Source: Microvirga mediterraneensis (GTDB taxonomy: Bacteria > Pseudomonadota > Alphaproteobacteria > Rhizobiales > Beijerinckiaceae). From it: DNA of 64,000 nt. Positions 17,119 through 25,657 of the stretch are shown here, in pieces. Both the position numbers and the translations under genes were made by a program. The notes under the pieces are model-generated. The model was not told the origin of the DNA and did no database searches. It saw only the letters and a program-made list of their open reading frames with translations. Where the stretch lies: NCBI RefSeq assembly GCF_013520865.1, contig NZ_JACDXJ010000001.1, positions 2,285,001 through 2,349,000 of the forward strand, written 5' to 3'. Every line of letters begins with the position of its first letter. Position 1 is the stretch's first letter.

Positions 17119-18651
17119 ATGAAAGACATGCTTGAACGGCTTGAAGAGCGGCGCGCCCAGGCGCGCCTGGGCGGCGGCGAGACGCGCATCGCGGCGCAGC
17201 ACGGCCGGGGCAAGCTCACCGCCCGGGAGCGCATCGAACTCCTGCTCGACAAGGGCTCGTTCGAGGAGTTCGACATGTTCGTCGAGCACCGCTCGACCGA
17301 TTTCGGCATGGAGAAGGTCAAGATCCCGGGCGACGGCGTCGTCACCGGCTGGGGCACGGTCAACGGCCGCACGGTCTTCGTCTTCGCCAAGGACTTCACC
17401 GTCTTCGGCGGCTCGCTCTCCGAGGCCCATGCCCAGAAGATCATCAAGATCCAGGACATGGCGCTCAAGATGCGCGCCCCCATCGTCGGCCTGTTCGATG
17501 CGGGCGGCGCCCGCATCCAGGAGGGCGTGGCGGCGCTCGGCGGCTACGGCGAGGTGTTCAAGCGCAACGTGATCGCCTCGGGCGTCATCCCGCAGATCTC
17601 GGTGATCATGGGACCCTGCGCGGGCGGCGACGTCTATTCGCCCGCCATGACCGACTTCATCTTCATGGTGCGAGACCGCTCCTACATGTTCGTCACCGGG
17701 CCCGACGTGGTGAAGACCGTCACCAACGAGACCGTGACCTCGGAAGAGCTCGGCGGCGCCAAGGTGCACACCACCAAGTCTTCCGTGGCCGACGGCGCCT
17801 ACGACAACGACGTCGAGGCGCTGCTGCAGGTGCGCCGCCTCATCGATTTCCTGCCCGCCAACAACCAGGACGGCGTGCCGGAGATCCCGAGCTTCGACGA
17901 TCCGAACCGGGTGGACGACAGCCTCGACACCCTGATCCCGGACAATCCGAACAAGCCCTACGACATGAAGGAGCTGATCCTGAAGGTCGTGGACGAGGGC
18001 GACTTCTTCGAGATCCAGGAAGCCTACGCCAAGAACATCATCACCGGCTTCGGCCGCGTCGAGGGCCGCACGGTCGGCTTCGTGGCCAACCAGCCGATGG
18101 TGCTGGCGGGCGTGCTCGATTCCGACGCCTCGCGCAAGGCCGCGCGCTTCGTGCGCTTCTGCGATGCGTTCAACATCCCGATCGTCACCTTCGAGGACGT
18201 GCCGGGCTTCCTGCCGGGCACCGCGCAGGAATATGGCGGCCTGATCAAGCACGGCGCCAAGCTGCTCTTCGCCTATTCGGAAGCCACCGTGCCGCTGGTC
18301 ACCGTCATCACGCGAAAAGCCTTCGGCGGCGCCTACGACGTGATGGCGTCGAAACATATCGGCGGCGACGTCAACTATGCCTGGCCGACCGCGCAGATCG
18401 CCGTGATGGGCGCCAAGGGCGCCGTGGAAATCATCTTCCGAGGCGACATCGGCGACGAGGAGAAGATCGCCGCTCGCACCAAGGAATACGAGGACCGCTT
18501 CATGTCGCCGTTTGTCGCCGCCGAGCGCGGCTACATCGACGAGGTGATCATGCCGCATTCCACGCGCCGTCGGATCGCCCGCGCGCTCGCGATGCTCCGT
18601 CACAAGGAGAGCGAGCGCCCGTGGAAGAAGCACGACAACATTCCGTTGTGA
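17119..18651 (+). CDS. pccB: Propionyl-CoA carboxylase beta subunit (carboxyltransferase)
   Basis: It transfers carboxyl from biotin to propionyl-CoA, giving methylmalonyl-CoA. The 510-residue product has two crotonase-type halves (about 20-270 and 275-510), with oxyanion-hole motifs GGARIQEG and [12 protein letters not shown], and ends EKHD-style as KKHDNIPL, typical of PccB. ATG 17119 is chosen; an upstream in-frame ATG only adds 15 unlikely residues. The partner pccA is not in the window. The stop is 2 bases from the next gene. Confidence 0.96.
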   Translation: MKDMLERLEERRAQARLGGGETRIAAQHGRGKLTARERIELLLDKGSFEEFDMFVEHRSTDFGMEKVKIPGDGVVTGWGTVNGRTVFVFAKDFTVFGGSLSEAHAQKIIKIQDMALKMRAPIVGLFDAGGARIQEGVAALGGYGEVFKRNVIASGVIPQISVIMGPCAGGDVYSPAMTDFIFMVRDRSYMFVTGPDVVKTVTNETVTSEELGGAKVHTTKSSVADGAYDNDVEALLQVRRLIDFLPANNQDGVPEIPSFDDPNRVDDSLDTLIPDNPNKPYDMKELILKVVDEGDFFEIQEAYAKNIITGFGRVEGRTVGFVANQPMVLAGVLDSDASRKAARFVRFCDAFNIPIVTFEDVPGFLPGTAQEYGGLIKHGAKLLFAYSEATVPLVTVITRKAFGGAYDVMASKHIGGDVNYAWPTAQIAVMGAKGAVEIIFRGDIGDEEKIAARTKEYEDRFMSPFVAAERGYIDEVIMPHSTRRRIARALAMLRHKESERPWKKHDNIPL

Positions 18652-18653
18652 TC

Positions 18654-19733
18654 ATGAACACGCATTGTCCCCGCACCTGGGTCTCCACCGCCATCCAGAT
18701 CATCGAGGCGGACTTCAACCGCTCGTCGGATACGCATCTCCTGCGCGTGCCAATGCCGGCGGTGCCGGGCGTCGAGCTGTACCTGAAGGATGAATCGACC
18801 CATCCTTCGGGAAGCCTCAAGCACCGGCTGGCGCGGTCGCTGTTTCTCTACGGTTTGTGCAACGGCTGGATCGGGCCGGAGACGACGATCATCGAGGCGT
18901 CGAGCGGATCGACGGCGGTGTCGGAAGCCTATTTCGCCCGGATGCTGGGCCTGCGCTTCATCGCCGTGATGCCGCGCTCCACGTCCGCCGAGAAGATCGC
19001 GCAGATCGCCTTCTATGGCGGCGAGAGCCACTTCGTCGACAGCCCCGCCGAAATGTACGCAGAGAGCGCGCGGCTCGCGGAGGACCTCGGCGGCCATTAC
19101 ATGGACCAGTTCACCTATGCCGAGCGGGCGACGGACTGGCGCGGCAACAACAACATCGCCGAATCCATCTTCAGCCAGATGTCCCACGAGGAGCATCCGG
19201 TGCCGAGCTGGATCGTGGTCGGAGCGGGAACCGGGGGCACTTCGGCGACGCTCGGGCGCTACATCCGCTACCGCCGCCTGCCGACGAAGCTGTGTCTCGC
19301 CGATCCGGAAGCCTCCGTGTTCCACCGGCATCTCGCGGATCGCGCCGTCTGCACCGTGTCGGAGCCGCCCTCCCTGATCGAAGGCATCGGTCGCCCGCGT
19401 TGCGAACCGTCCTTCGTGCCGGAACTCATCGACCGTGCCTTCGCCGTGCCGGATGCGGCGAGCATCGCGGCCGCGCGGGTCCTGTCGCGCCGCATCGGCC
19501 GCTCCTGCGGCGGTTCCACAGGCACCAATCTCTGGGCGGTTGCGCAGATCATCGGCGAGATGGTGCAGAACGGGGAGCGGGGCTCCGTCGTGACGCTGCT
19601 GTGCGATTCAGGCGAGCGTTACCGCAGCACGCATTTCGACGATGCCTGGCTCAAGAGCCGGGGCATCGACATCGGGCCCGCGGAACAGGTGATGGAGCGG
19701 TTCTTCGAGACGGGGACGTTGAGCGTCGCTTAA
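18654..19733 (+). CDS. PLP-dependent cysteine synthase-family enzyme (Cds1-like)
   Basis: A fold-type II PLP enzyme of 359 residues. Lys56 in PSGSLKHR is the Schiff-base lysine, [10 protein letters not shown] the substrate loop and [14 protein letters not shown] the phosphate-binding loop. Sequence style matches the cysteine desulfhydrase Cds1 group, which turns cysteine into pyruvate, ammonia and sulfide, rather than biosynthetic CysK. ATG 18654 lies 2 bases after the pccB stop, so translation is probably coupled. The substrate is an inference from family likeness. Confidence 0.92.
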   Translation: MNTHCPRTWVSTAIQIIEADFNRSSDTHLLRVPMPAVPGVELYLKDESTHPSGSLKHRLARSLFLYGLCNGWIGPETTIIEASSGSTAVSEAYFARMLGLRFIAVMPRSTSAEKIAQIAFYGGESHFVDSPAEMYAESARLAEDLGGHYMDQFTYAERATDWRGNNNIAESIFSQMSHEEHPVPSWIVVGAGTGGTSATLGRYIRYRRLPTKLCLADPEASVFHRHLADRAVCTVSEPPSLIEGIGRPRCEPSFVPELIDRAFAVPDAASIAAARVLSRRIGRSCGGSTGTNLWAVAQIIGEMVQNGERGSVVTLLCDSGERYRSTHFDDAWLKSRGIDIGPAEQVMERFFETGTLSVA

Positions 19734-19762
19734 GGCGTGGATGTGTGGGGATGACGCCCTCA

Positions 19763-19857
19763 CACGTCATGGCCGGGCTTGTCCCGGCCATCCCGATACT
19801 GAAAGGCGCTGCGCTCTTCAGAAGCGAGATCACCGGCACGAGGCCGGTGATGACGTG
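19763..19857. repeat. Bipartite palindromic repeat (CACGTCAT family), clearest copy
   Basis: A 95-bp unit bounded by CACGTCAT and ATGACGTG. Hairpin 1 ATGGCCGGGC-TT-GTCCCGGCCAT and hairpin 2 ATCACCGGCACGAGGCCGGTGAT flank a linker with CCCGAT and GCGCTGCGCTCTTC. It lies between convergent genes. Confidence 0.8.
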
Positions 19858-19875
19858 GGGAGTGCCGAAAACGGC

Positions 19876-20493
19876 TCACCGGCCCTGCTCGGCAAACCAC
19901 TTCACCAGCAGCTGAAGGTCCGTCTGCGACAGGTTGTGCCCGGTGGGCAGCATATGGTGCTGAACCTCCGCGCCCGCTTCCCTCAGCGATGCGGCGAGGC
20001 GCTTCGCGTTGTCGGCCGGGATGATCGGGTCGAGGGCACCTGACGTCATCAGCACGCGCTTGCCCGCGAGGTCCACCTTCGGCGTCTCGGAGAGCGGCAC
20101 CATGGCACGCAGCAGCGCCGCGCCGGACAGAGATTCCGGACGCAGCATCAGCATGGCGGCGGCGATGTTGGCGCCGTTGGAGAAGCCCACCGCGACGGGA
20201 GCCTTGAGGCCGTAGGCCTTGCGGGCCTCGGCGACGAAATCCGCGAGCTCGTTCGCACGGAACTTGACGTCCGCCTCGTCGAACACGCCTTCCGCGAGAC
20301 GGCGGAAGAAGCGGGGCATGCCGTTCTCAAGGATCTTGCCGCGCGGGGAGAGCAGGGCCGAGCCCGGGGAGATCGTGCGGCCGAGCCCGAGCAGATCGTT
20401 CTCGTCGCCGCCGGTGCCGTGAAGCAGCAGCAGCGGCGGACGGCTCGGATCCGAGGCGGGCTCGAAGCGGTGGATGAAGGACAGTTCGGTCAT
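19876..20493 (-). CDS. Alpha/beta hydrolase (MhqD/phospholipase-carboxylesterase type)
   Basis: A 205-residue compact serine hydrolase. Oxyanion HGTGGDEND, nucleophile Ser105 in GFSNG, Asp155 in SGALDPIIP and His186 in PTGHNLS complete the triad. In other bacteria this subfamily is coupled to a ring-cleaving dioxygenase (MhqO) and linked to quinone and hydroquinone resistance. The gene for such a dioxygenase lies just upstream on the same strand, with a repeat-containing spacer between. Substrate not proven. Confidence 0.93.
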   Translation of the reverse strand: MTELSFIHRFEPASDPSRPPLLLLHGTGGDENDLLGLGRTISPGSALLSPRGKILENGMPRFFRRLAEGVFDEADVKFRANELADFVAEARKAYGLKAPVAVGFSNGANIAAAMLMLRPESLSGAALLRAMVPLSETPKVDLAGKRVLMTSGALDPIIPADNAKRLAASLREAGAEVQHHMLPTGHNLSQTDLQLLVKWFAEQGR

Positions 20494-20572
20494 GGGATTT
20501 CTCTTTCCGTGGGATAGGGGCGCAAAGCGCTCCTTTCGTCCCTTGAGAGGTGCGTGAATGGGTGAGCCCTCG

Positions 20573-20664
20573 ATGTCATGGCCGGCCTTGTGCCGGCCAT
20601 CCCGACTGCTTTAAGCGCCGCACTCTTCCGATCGGGGTGACCGGCACAAGGCCGGTGATGACGT
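20573..20664. repeat. Bipartite palindromic repeat (CACGTCAT family), copy
   Basis: TGTCATGGCCGGCCTTGTGC begins the unit; it ends with CCGGCACAAGGCCGGTGATG then ACG. It has the same two-hairpin layout as 19763-19857, with linker GCGCCGCACTCTTCCGATCG, and lies in the spacer between the MhqO-like and MhqD-like genes. Confidence 0.8.
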
Positions 20665-20760
20665 TGTAGGGGGGCATCGGCGGAACTGGCCGACGCTTCG
20701 ACTTTTCGACCCCACCCTCGATCCCTCCCCGCAAGGGGGAGGGAAGAAGGTTGGGCCGGC

Positions 20761-21690
20761 TTATGCCAGTTCCGGCAGATGGGCCTCGATGTCGCCGCGC
20801 CGGGGCTCCAGGAAGGCCGGGAGCTTCAGGGTCGCGCCGAGGCTGTCCTGCGGCTCGTCCACGGCGAAGCCGGGCTCGTCGGTGGCGATCTCGAACAGGA
20901 TGCCGCCCGGCTCGCGGAAGTAGACGGACCGGAAGTAGTTGCGGTCCTTCTGCTCCGTGGTGTGCAGGCCGTGGTTCTCGGCGAGCTTCTTGACCATCTC
21001 GGCCTCCTCGGCATCGTCCTTGGCGCGGAACGCCACGTGGTGGACGGAACCGCCGCCCATCCGGCCCGGCAGGAAGCCGCCGGCACTGCGGATGTCGACC
21101 GTGCCGCCCATCAGGGCATCCGTCTCGTAGCGCACGAGGGAGCCCTCACGGGCCGTCTCGCGGAAGCCGAACACATCGGTCAGGATGGCCCCGGTCCGCT
21201 CGCCGTTCTCGACGAGCAGCGTGACGCCTTCCAGGCCGCGGATGGCATGCTCCGCCGGGATGCCGTCGACATTCCAGGCGGGCTCGCTCTCCGCGTTCGG
21301 CGTTCCGACGAGCGCAAGGCTCGTACCGTGCGGATCCTTGAAGGTCAGCACGCTCTGACCGAGCCGCTTCTCCACCGTGCCGTGCTCGACGCCCTGCTCG
21401 ATGAAGCGGTGCGCCCAGAAGCCGAGGGATGCTTCGGGAACCCGGAAGGAGGTTTCCTGGGTCGAGCCGATGCCGTTGCGCCCGGGTGCCACATGCTCCC
21501 ACGGGAAGAAGGTCAGGATCGAGCCGGGCTGCCCTGACGCATCGCCGAAATAGAGGTGATACGTGCCGGGATCGTCGAAGTTGACGGTCTTCTTCACCAA
21601 GCGCAGGCCGAGCACGCGGGTATAGAAGTCGAGGTTGCGACGGGCCGGGCCGGCAATGGCGGTGACGTGATGAATACCGTGGTGCCGCAT
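20761..21690 (-). CDS. Ring-cleaving dioxygenase, VOC family (MhqO-like)
   Basis: A 309-residue extradiol-type dioxygenase built from VOC (glyoxalase-fold) repeats. Predicted metal ligands are His8 (GIHHVTAI), His218 (SVHHVAFRA) and Glu267 (ILFEIATDEPG). The family cleaves hydroquinone-type rings. It is transcribed toward the MhqD-like hydrolase, an arrangement that in Bacillus relatives forms the mhq stress locus; here no azoreductase or MarR partner is seen next to it. Substrate inferred. Confidence 0.93.
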   Translation of the reverse strand: MRHHGIHHVTAIAGPARRNLDFYTRVLGLRLVKKTVNFDDPGTYHLYFGDASGQPGSILTFFPWEHVAPGRNGIGSTQETSFRVPEASLGFWAHRFIEQGVEHGTVEKRLGQSVLTFKDPHGTSLALVGTPNAESEPAWNVDGIPAEHAIRGLEGVTLLVENGERTGAILTDVFGFRETAREGSLVRYETDALMGGTVDIRSAGGFLPGRMGGGSVHHVAFRAKDDAEEAEMVKKLAENHGLHTTEQKDRNYFRSVYFREPGGILFEIATDEPGFAVDEPQDSLGATLKLPAFLEPRRGDIEAHLPELA

Positions 21691-22007
21691 GGGACTATTC
21701 CTTAACGGGCAAGCGCGGATTGCGCTGCGTTGTCGAGAACATAGGTATCACCGACGGCCGCTGAAGTGCGGAAAGGGCGACCTTGCGGGATTGCAAGGCT
21801 CATGGCGCCCATGGACAAATCCGCGTGATTGCTCGGAAATCCGGATCGGCAAGATTCCGGCAACCAAAGTCTCTCAACAACGCTTAACCTCAACGGCGAT
21901 TCAGCATGTCGCGTTAACGGTTTCGGCCCGTCATCCATGTGAGACTCATCCTCGGACAAGCGATGAACCGGCAGTGAGCCAAAGAAAAGCCGGCGGGAGT
22001 CAAAGGG
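21691..22007. other. Divergent spacer of 317 bases
   Basis: It separates the start of the MhqO-like gene (minus strand) from the start of the unknown gene at 22008 (plus strand), so it should hold both promoters. I see no clear consensus promoter, repeat, RNA or additional gene. Confidence 0.5.
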
Positions 22008-22421
22008 ATGATGAAGGATCAACTTCGCGATTTCATCGACAGGATCTCCGAGACCAGGCATGTTTCGGACGATGACGTGACGATGCTTCAGGGCGAGATC
22101 CTGGAAAGCGGCATCACGAGCCGGATCGAGGTCGAATCCCTGCTGGCGCTCGACCGGATCGTCGATGCCGCGGAGAGCTGGGGCGCGGCCCTGACCAAAC
22201 TCGTGGTCGATTTCGTGGTCTGGAGCCGGGCGCCCCACGGTGTGGTCAGCAACGACGATGCGTTCTGGCTCGCGACCCTGCTGGAGATCAGCGGTCCGTC
22301 CCCAAACGCCATGAACATCGCCTATGCCATCCTCGACGAGGCGGGCCATGTCGACGTGGCGCTGCTCGACTTCATCATGCGCGGACGGCAGCAGGCGAGA
22401 CTGTCCCAGATCGCCGCGTGA
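22008..22421 (+). CDS. Hypothetical acidic cytosolic protein
   Basis: A 137-residue protein with no recognised family. It is mostly alpha-helical by appearance, with an acidic N-terminal half (DDDVTMLQGEILESG) and a repeated hydrophobic pattern (WSRAPHGVVSNDDAFWLATLLE); no signal peptide or membrane segment. GGGAG at 21995-21999 is 8 bases before the ATG. The length and start suggest a real gene. It stands alone, followed by a repeat-rich spacer. Confidence 0.8.
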   Translation: MMKDQLRDFIDRISETRHVSDDDVTMLQGEILESGITSRIEVESLLALDRIVDAAESWGAALTKLVVDFVVWSRAPHGVVSNDDAFWLATLLEISGPSPNAMNIAYAILDEAGHVDVALLDFIMRGRQQARLSQIAA

Positions 22422-22477
22422 GAAATTGCCTGCCCCGTGCTGCGAGCCAGCCGGTAATGACGTAATCCGAGATCCGC

Positions 22478-22511
22478 CACGTCATGGCCGGCCTTGTGCC
22501 GGCCATCCCGA
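22478..22511. repeat. Half copy of the CACGTCAT repeat
   Basis: CACGTCATGGCCGGCCTTGT followed by the inverted GCCGGCCAT and CCCGAT matches the left hairpin of the bipartite repeat; the right half is replaced by the MITE-like element beginning at 22530. Confidence 0.75.
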
Positions 22512-22529
22512 TATGGTGAGGCGCTTCGC

Positions 22530-22627
22530 TGTCATCCCCGGCGAGCGAAGCGAGGGAAGGGGATCCACGATGACCCGCTCAGCGATGGATTCCCTTCCCC
22601 TTCGCTGCGCTCCGGCCGGGAATGACA
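22530..22627. repeat. MITE-like 98-bp element, copy 2
   Basis: It has the same TGTCATCCCCGGC left end and GCCGGGAATGACA right end as the copy at 9855-9954, with strong internal identity including GGGAAGGGGATCCA and TTCGCTGCGCTCC. No coding capacity. Confidence 0.8.
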
Positions 22628-22679
22628 CTGAGGGTGCTTCCCCATCGCGTACACCGGCACATTGCCGACGAGAAACGCT

Positions 22680-22895
22680 CTATTCGCCCGCCTCCAGCGT
22701 AAACCCGGCCTTGAGCACCACCTGGTAATGGCGCACCTCGCCGTCCTTCACATGACCACGGGTCTGGACGACCTCGAACCAGCGCAGGTTCCTCAAGGTC
22801 TGGCTCGCGCGCCGGATCGCCGTCTGGATGGCGTCCTCGATGCTGGTTTCGGATGAGCCGACGAGCTCGACGATCTTGTAGACATGGTCATCCAT
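22680..22895 (-). CDS. Dodecin, flavin-binding small protein
   Basis: Dodecins form hollow dodecamers that store flavins. The 71-residue product has the family core [36 protein letters not shown] and [10 protein letters not shown]; the Trp in LRWFEV is the flavin-stacking residue. ATG 22895 starts the domain, while the open frame continues upstream without sense. It lies 61 bases after the VOC gene on the same strand. Confidence 0.93.
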   Translation of the reverse strand: MDDHVYKIVELVGSSETSIEDAIQTAIRRASQTLRNLRWFEVVQTRGHVKDGEVRHYQVVLKAGFTLEAGE

Positions 22896-22956
22896 GGGCC
22901 GCTCCATGCTTTGCCGACAGCATGGAGGTAGAGCGGCGCCAGGGTTTGCCCATGAC

Positions 22957-23319
22957 TCATGGGATGGTTCTCCCGATGAACTCGATCCGGTTTCCGACCG
23001 GATCCGATACGTAGAACCGCCGGATACCCGGGATGGCGTCATCCCAGACGGGCGTGAAGCCGTTCTTCATGAAGCGGATGGAGTATTGGTCGATCTCCGC
23101 AACGGCGAAAGCCGGATGCGCTTTCCGGGCTGGGCGAAAATCGTCCTCGACGCCGAGATGGAGTTGGATCTCGCCGCTTTGCAGCCAAAGGCCACCGCGC
23201 CCGGCAAGCGTCTCGGGCTTCGGGATCTCCGTCATTCCGAGCAGATCGACATAGAACAGCCTGCATAGATCTTCAGATCCTTTCGGAATTGCAAGCTGCA
23301 CATGGTCGATGCGAAGCAT
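22957..23319 (-). CDS. VOC-family (glyoxalase-like) protein
   Basis: A single-domain VOC protein of 120 residues with the two beta-alpha-beta-beta-beta modules: [13 protein letters not shown] at the N-terminus and [15 protein letters not shown] at the C-terminus (Glu as likely metal ligand). Its ATG overlaps the stop of the fumarylacetoacetase gene as TGATG, so translation is coupled. A role alongside tyrosine breakdown is inferred from position; the substrate is unknown. Confidence 0.9.
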   Translation of the reverse strand: MLRIDHVQLAIPKGSEDLCRLFYVDLLGMTEIPKPETLAGRGGLWLQSGEIQLHLGVEDDFRPARKAHPAFAVAEIDQYSIRFMKNGFTPVWDDAIPGIRRFYVSDPVGNRIEFIGRTIP

Positions 23320-24338
23320 CAGCCTTCTTTCCGATACGCCTCGACCGTCTGCTCGATGGCGCCGAAGATCGAATGCCCATGCCGGTCCTTCATCTCGATG
23401 CGGACCATGTCGCCGAAGCGCATGAACGGCGTCCTGGCCTCGCCCTGGAGGATGGTCTCCACGGTGCGCAGTTCCGCCAGGCAGGAATAGCCGAGGCCGC
23501 CCTGGTCGATGGGCTTGCCGGGCCCGCCGGTCTCATCCTTGTTGGAGACCGTACCTGAGCCGATGATCGTGCCGGCGCCGAGCGGCCGGGTCTTGGCCGC
23601 GTGGGCGATCAGGGTCGGGAAGTCGAAGGTCATGTCGATTCCCGCGTTGGGCTTGCCGAAGGGCTTGCCGTTGAGGTGGCTGAGCAGGGGCAGGTGAAGC
23701 TTGCCGCCGTCCCAGGCGTCGCCCAGCTCGTCGGGCGTCACGGCGACCGGAGACAGGGTGGAGGAAGGCTTGGCCTGGAAGAAGCCGAAGCCCTTGGCCA
23801 GTTCGCCGGGGATGAGGTTTCTCAGGGACACGTCGTTGACAAGGACCACGAGGCGGATGGCGGCCGCGGCCTCGTCCCGCGTGGCCCCCATGGGCACGTC
23901 GTCTGTGATCACCGCGACCTCGGCCTCGAAGTCGATCCCATGCGCTTCGTCCATCGCGGGAATCGGATCGCGCGGCCCGAGGAAGGAATCCGACCCGCCC
24001 TGGTACATGAGCGGGTCGGTCCAGAACGAGGCCGGCATCTCGGCGCCGCGCGCCTTCCGCACCAGCTCCACATGGTTCACGTAGGCCGAGCCGTCCGCCC
24101 ATTGATAAGCGCGGGGCAGGGGCGACGCGCAATCGTGCTCGTGAAAGCGGAAGGCGGGCACCGAGCCGTGCTCCAGCTGTTCGGCGAGATCACGGAGCCG
24201 GGGCTCTACTTTTTCCCAATTATCCAAGGCTTGCTGAAGCGTCGGAACAATGAAAAAAGCATCCGTCGCGCGGGTCAGGTCTTTCGACACGATGACGAGG
24301 CGGCCGTCACGGCCTTGGTTGAGGGAGGAGAGCTTCAT
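23319..24338 (-). CDS. Fumarylacetoacetate hydrolase family protein
   Basis: A 339-residue FAH-fold hydrolase, the last step of tyrosine breakdown (fumarylacetoacetate to fumarate and acetoacetate) if it is the true fumarylacetoacetase. Predicted metal ligands Glu138 and Glu140 lie in GIDFEAEVAVITDD and Asp169 in VLVNDVSLRN; the C-terminal part shows GSGTVSNKD and PFMRFGDMVRIEM. The start MKLSSLNQGRDG is at 24338, as in alphaproteobacterial homologues. Divergent from the TRAP binding protein gene; maiA and hppD nearby support the tyrosine role. Confidence 0.93.
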   Translation of the reverse strand: MKLSSLNQGRDGRLVIVSKDLTRATDAFFIVPTLQQALDNWEKVEPRLRDLAEQLEHGSVPAFRFHEHDCASPLPRAYQWADGSAYVNHVELVRKARGAEMPASFWTDPLMYQGGSDSFLGPRDPIPAMDEAHGIDFEAEVAVITDDVPMGATRDEAAAAIRLVVLVNDVSLRNLIPGELAKGFGFFQAKPSSTLSPVAVTPDELGDAWDGGKLHLPLLSHLNGKPFGKPNAGIDMTFDFPTLIAHAAKTRPLGAGTIIGSGTVSNKDETGGPGKPIDQGGLGYSCLAELRTVETILQGEARTPFMRFGDMVRIEMKDRHGHSIFGAIEQTVEAYRKEG

Positions 24339-24402
24339 TGCCACCGACCGGGTTGTTATGGTCCATTCAACTTGCAACAGAATGCTCTCCGGGGAAACGC
24401 CA

Positions 24403-25500
24403 ATGACGACGATGAAGAGAAGAAACTTTCTGAAGGGAGCAGGGCTCGCGGCGGCAGCCGGAACGGTGGCGGCTCCGGCCATCGCGCAGTCGGCGCCCGA
24501 GATCCGCTGGCGTCTGACCTCGAGCTTCCCGAAATCCCTGGACACGATCTTCGGCACCGCCCAGACCTTCGCCAAGTACATGGCCGAGGCCACCGACAAC
24601 AAGTTCCAGATCCAGGTCTTCGCCCCGGGCGAGATCGTGGGCGGCCTGCAGGCCATGGACGCGGTGCAGAACGGCTCGGTCGAATGCGCCCATACCCCGC
24701 TCTACTACTACATCGGCAAGGAGCCGGCGCTCGGCATGGGCACGGGCCTGCCCTTCAGCCTCAACGCCCGCCAGCTCCATTCCTGGTGGCACTTCGCCGG
24801 CGGCAAGGAGATCATCAACGAGGTGATGGGCAAGTATAACTGCACCTCCCTCGTCTGCGGCAATTCCGGCGCCCAGATGGGCGGCTTCTTCCGCAAGGAG
24901 ATCAACACGGTCGACGACCTGAAGGGCCTCAAGTTCCGCATCGGCGGTCTCGGCGGACAGGTCCTGGCCAAGCTCGGCGTCGTGCCGCAGCAGATCGCCC
25001 CCGGCGACGTCTATCCGGCCCTGGAGCGCGGCACCCTCGATGCGGCCGAGTTCGTCGGTCCCTACGACGACGAGAAGCTCGGCTTCCTGAAAGTCGCGAA
25101 ATACTACTACGCTCCCGGCTGGTGGGAGGGCGGCGCCATGCTTCACCTGGTGGTCAACCAGGAGAAGTGGAACGAGCTGCCGAAGAACTACCAGGCCATC
25201 ATGAGCCAGGCGACGGAAGCCGCCAACAACTGGATGCTGGCCAAGTACGACGCCGTCAACGGCCAGGCCCTGCGCCGCATGGTCGGCGCCGGCGCTGAGC
25301 TGCGCACTTTCTCTCCGGCCATCATGGAGGCCTCCCTCAAGGCGGCCAATGAGCTCTATGGCGAGCTTTCGGCCAAGAACGCGGACTTCAAGAAGGCCTA
25401 CGATTCCATGGTGGCTTACCGCAACGATGTCCTGCCCTGGTGGCAGCTCAACGAATATGCCTTCGACACCTTCATGATCCGCACCCGCGGACGGGCGTAA
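24403..25500 (+). CDS. TRAP transporter substrate-binding protein (DctP family, TakP-like)
   Basis: A 365-residue periplasmic binding protein with a Tat signal (KRRNFLKGAGLAAAAGTVAAP, residues 4-24). The mature part has the family features IRWRLTSSFPKSLDTIF, GGFFRKEINTVDDLKGLKFR (conserved ligand-binding arginine) and the WEGGAML region. It resembles TakP, which binds 2-oxo acids. Membrane partners DctQ and DctM are absent from the window, so it is an orphan here. GGGGA at 24390-24394 precedes ATG 24403. A role in importing an aromatic 2-oxo acid is only a guess from the neighbours. Confidence 0.93.
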   Translation: MTTMKRRNFLKGAGLAAAAGTVAAPAIAQSAPEIRWRLTSSFPKSLDTIFGTAQTFAKYMAEATDNKFQIQVFAPGEIVGGLQAMDAVQNGSVECAHTPLYYYIGKEPALGMGTGLPFSLNARQLHSWWHFAGGKEIINEVMGKYNCTSLVCGNSGAQMGGFFRKEINTVDDLKGLKFRIGGLGGQVLAKLGVVPQQIAPGDVYPALERGTLDAAEFVGPYDDEKLGFLKVAKYYYAPGWWEGGAMLHLVVNQEKWNELPKNYQAIMSQATEAANNWMLAKYDAVNGQALRRMVGAGAELRTFSPAIMEASLKAANELYGELSAKNADFKKAYDSMVAYRNDVLPWWQLNEYAFDTFMIRTRGRA

Positions 25501-25535
25501 AAGGCGGTAAAGCCTTACAATTTAACCTTCTAACG

Positions 25536-25574
25536 ACGGCGCGGTCGGGCAATCCGGCCGCGCCGTTCGTTTTT
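25536..25574 (+). terminator. Intrinsic terminator after the TRAP binding protein
   Basis: ACGGCGCGG (25536-25544) pairs with CCGCGCCGT (25558-25566), followed by TCGTTTTT. It separates this gene from the MarR promoter region. Confidence 0.8.
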
Positions 25575-25602
25575 GTCGACGTACTATACGGCATAAAATC
25601 TG

Positions 25603-25616
25603 GTTGCTCGTGCAAC
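25603..25616. promoter_or_regulatory. MarR operator candidate, site 1
   Basis: A perfect palindrome GTTGC-TCGT-GCAAC, 42 bases upstream of the MarR ATG. An identical 14-base copy begins 28 bases downstream. Position over the presumed transcription start suggests autoregulation. Confidence 0.7.
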
Positions 25617-25630
25617 GAATTGTGCTATCA

Positions 25631-25644
25631 GTTGCTCGTGCAAC
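25631..25644. promoter_or_regulatory. MarR operator candidate, site 2
   Basis: Second exact copy of GTTGCTCGTGCAAC, 13 bases before ATG 25658. With site 1 it gives a start-to-start spacing of 28 bases, nearly three helical turns, as expected for two dimers bound on one face. Confidence 0.7.
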
Positions 25645-25657
25645 GATCGGCGTGGTG

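Noticed and set aside
24341..24380. Third MarR operator in the fahA-TRAP gap (GTTGT..CAACTTGCAAC)
   Set aside because: Only half sites resemble GTTGC/GCAAC and spacing differs; not enough to claim a site.
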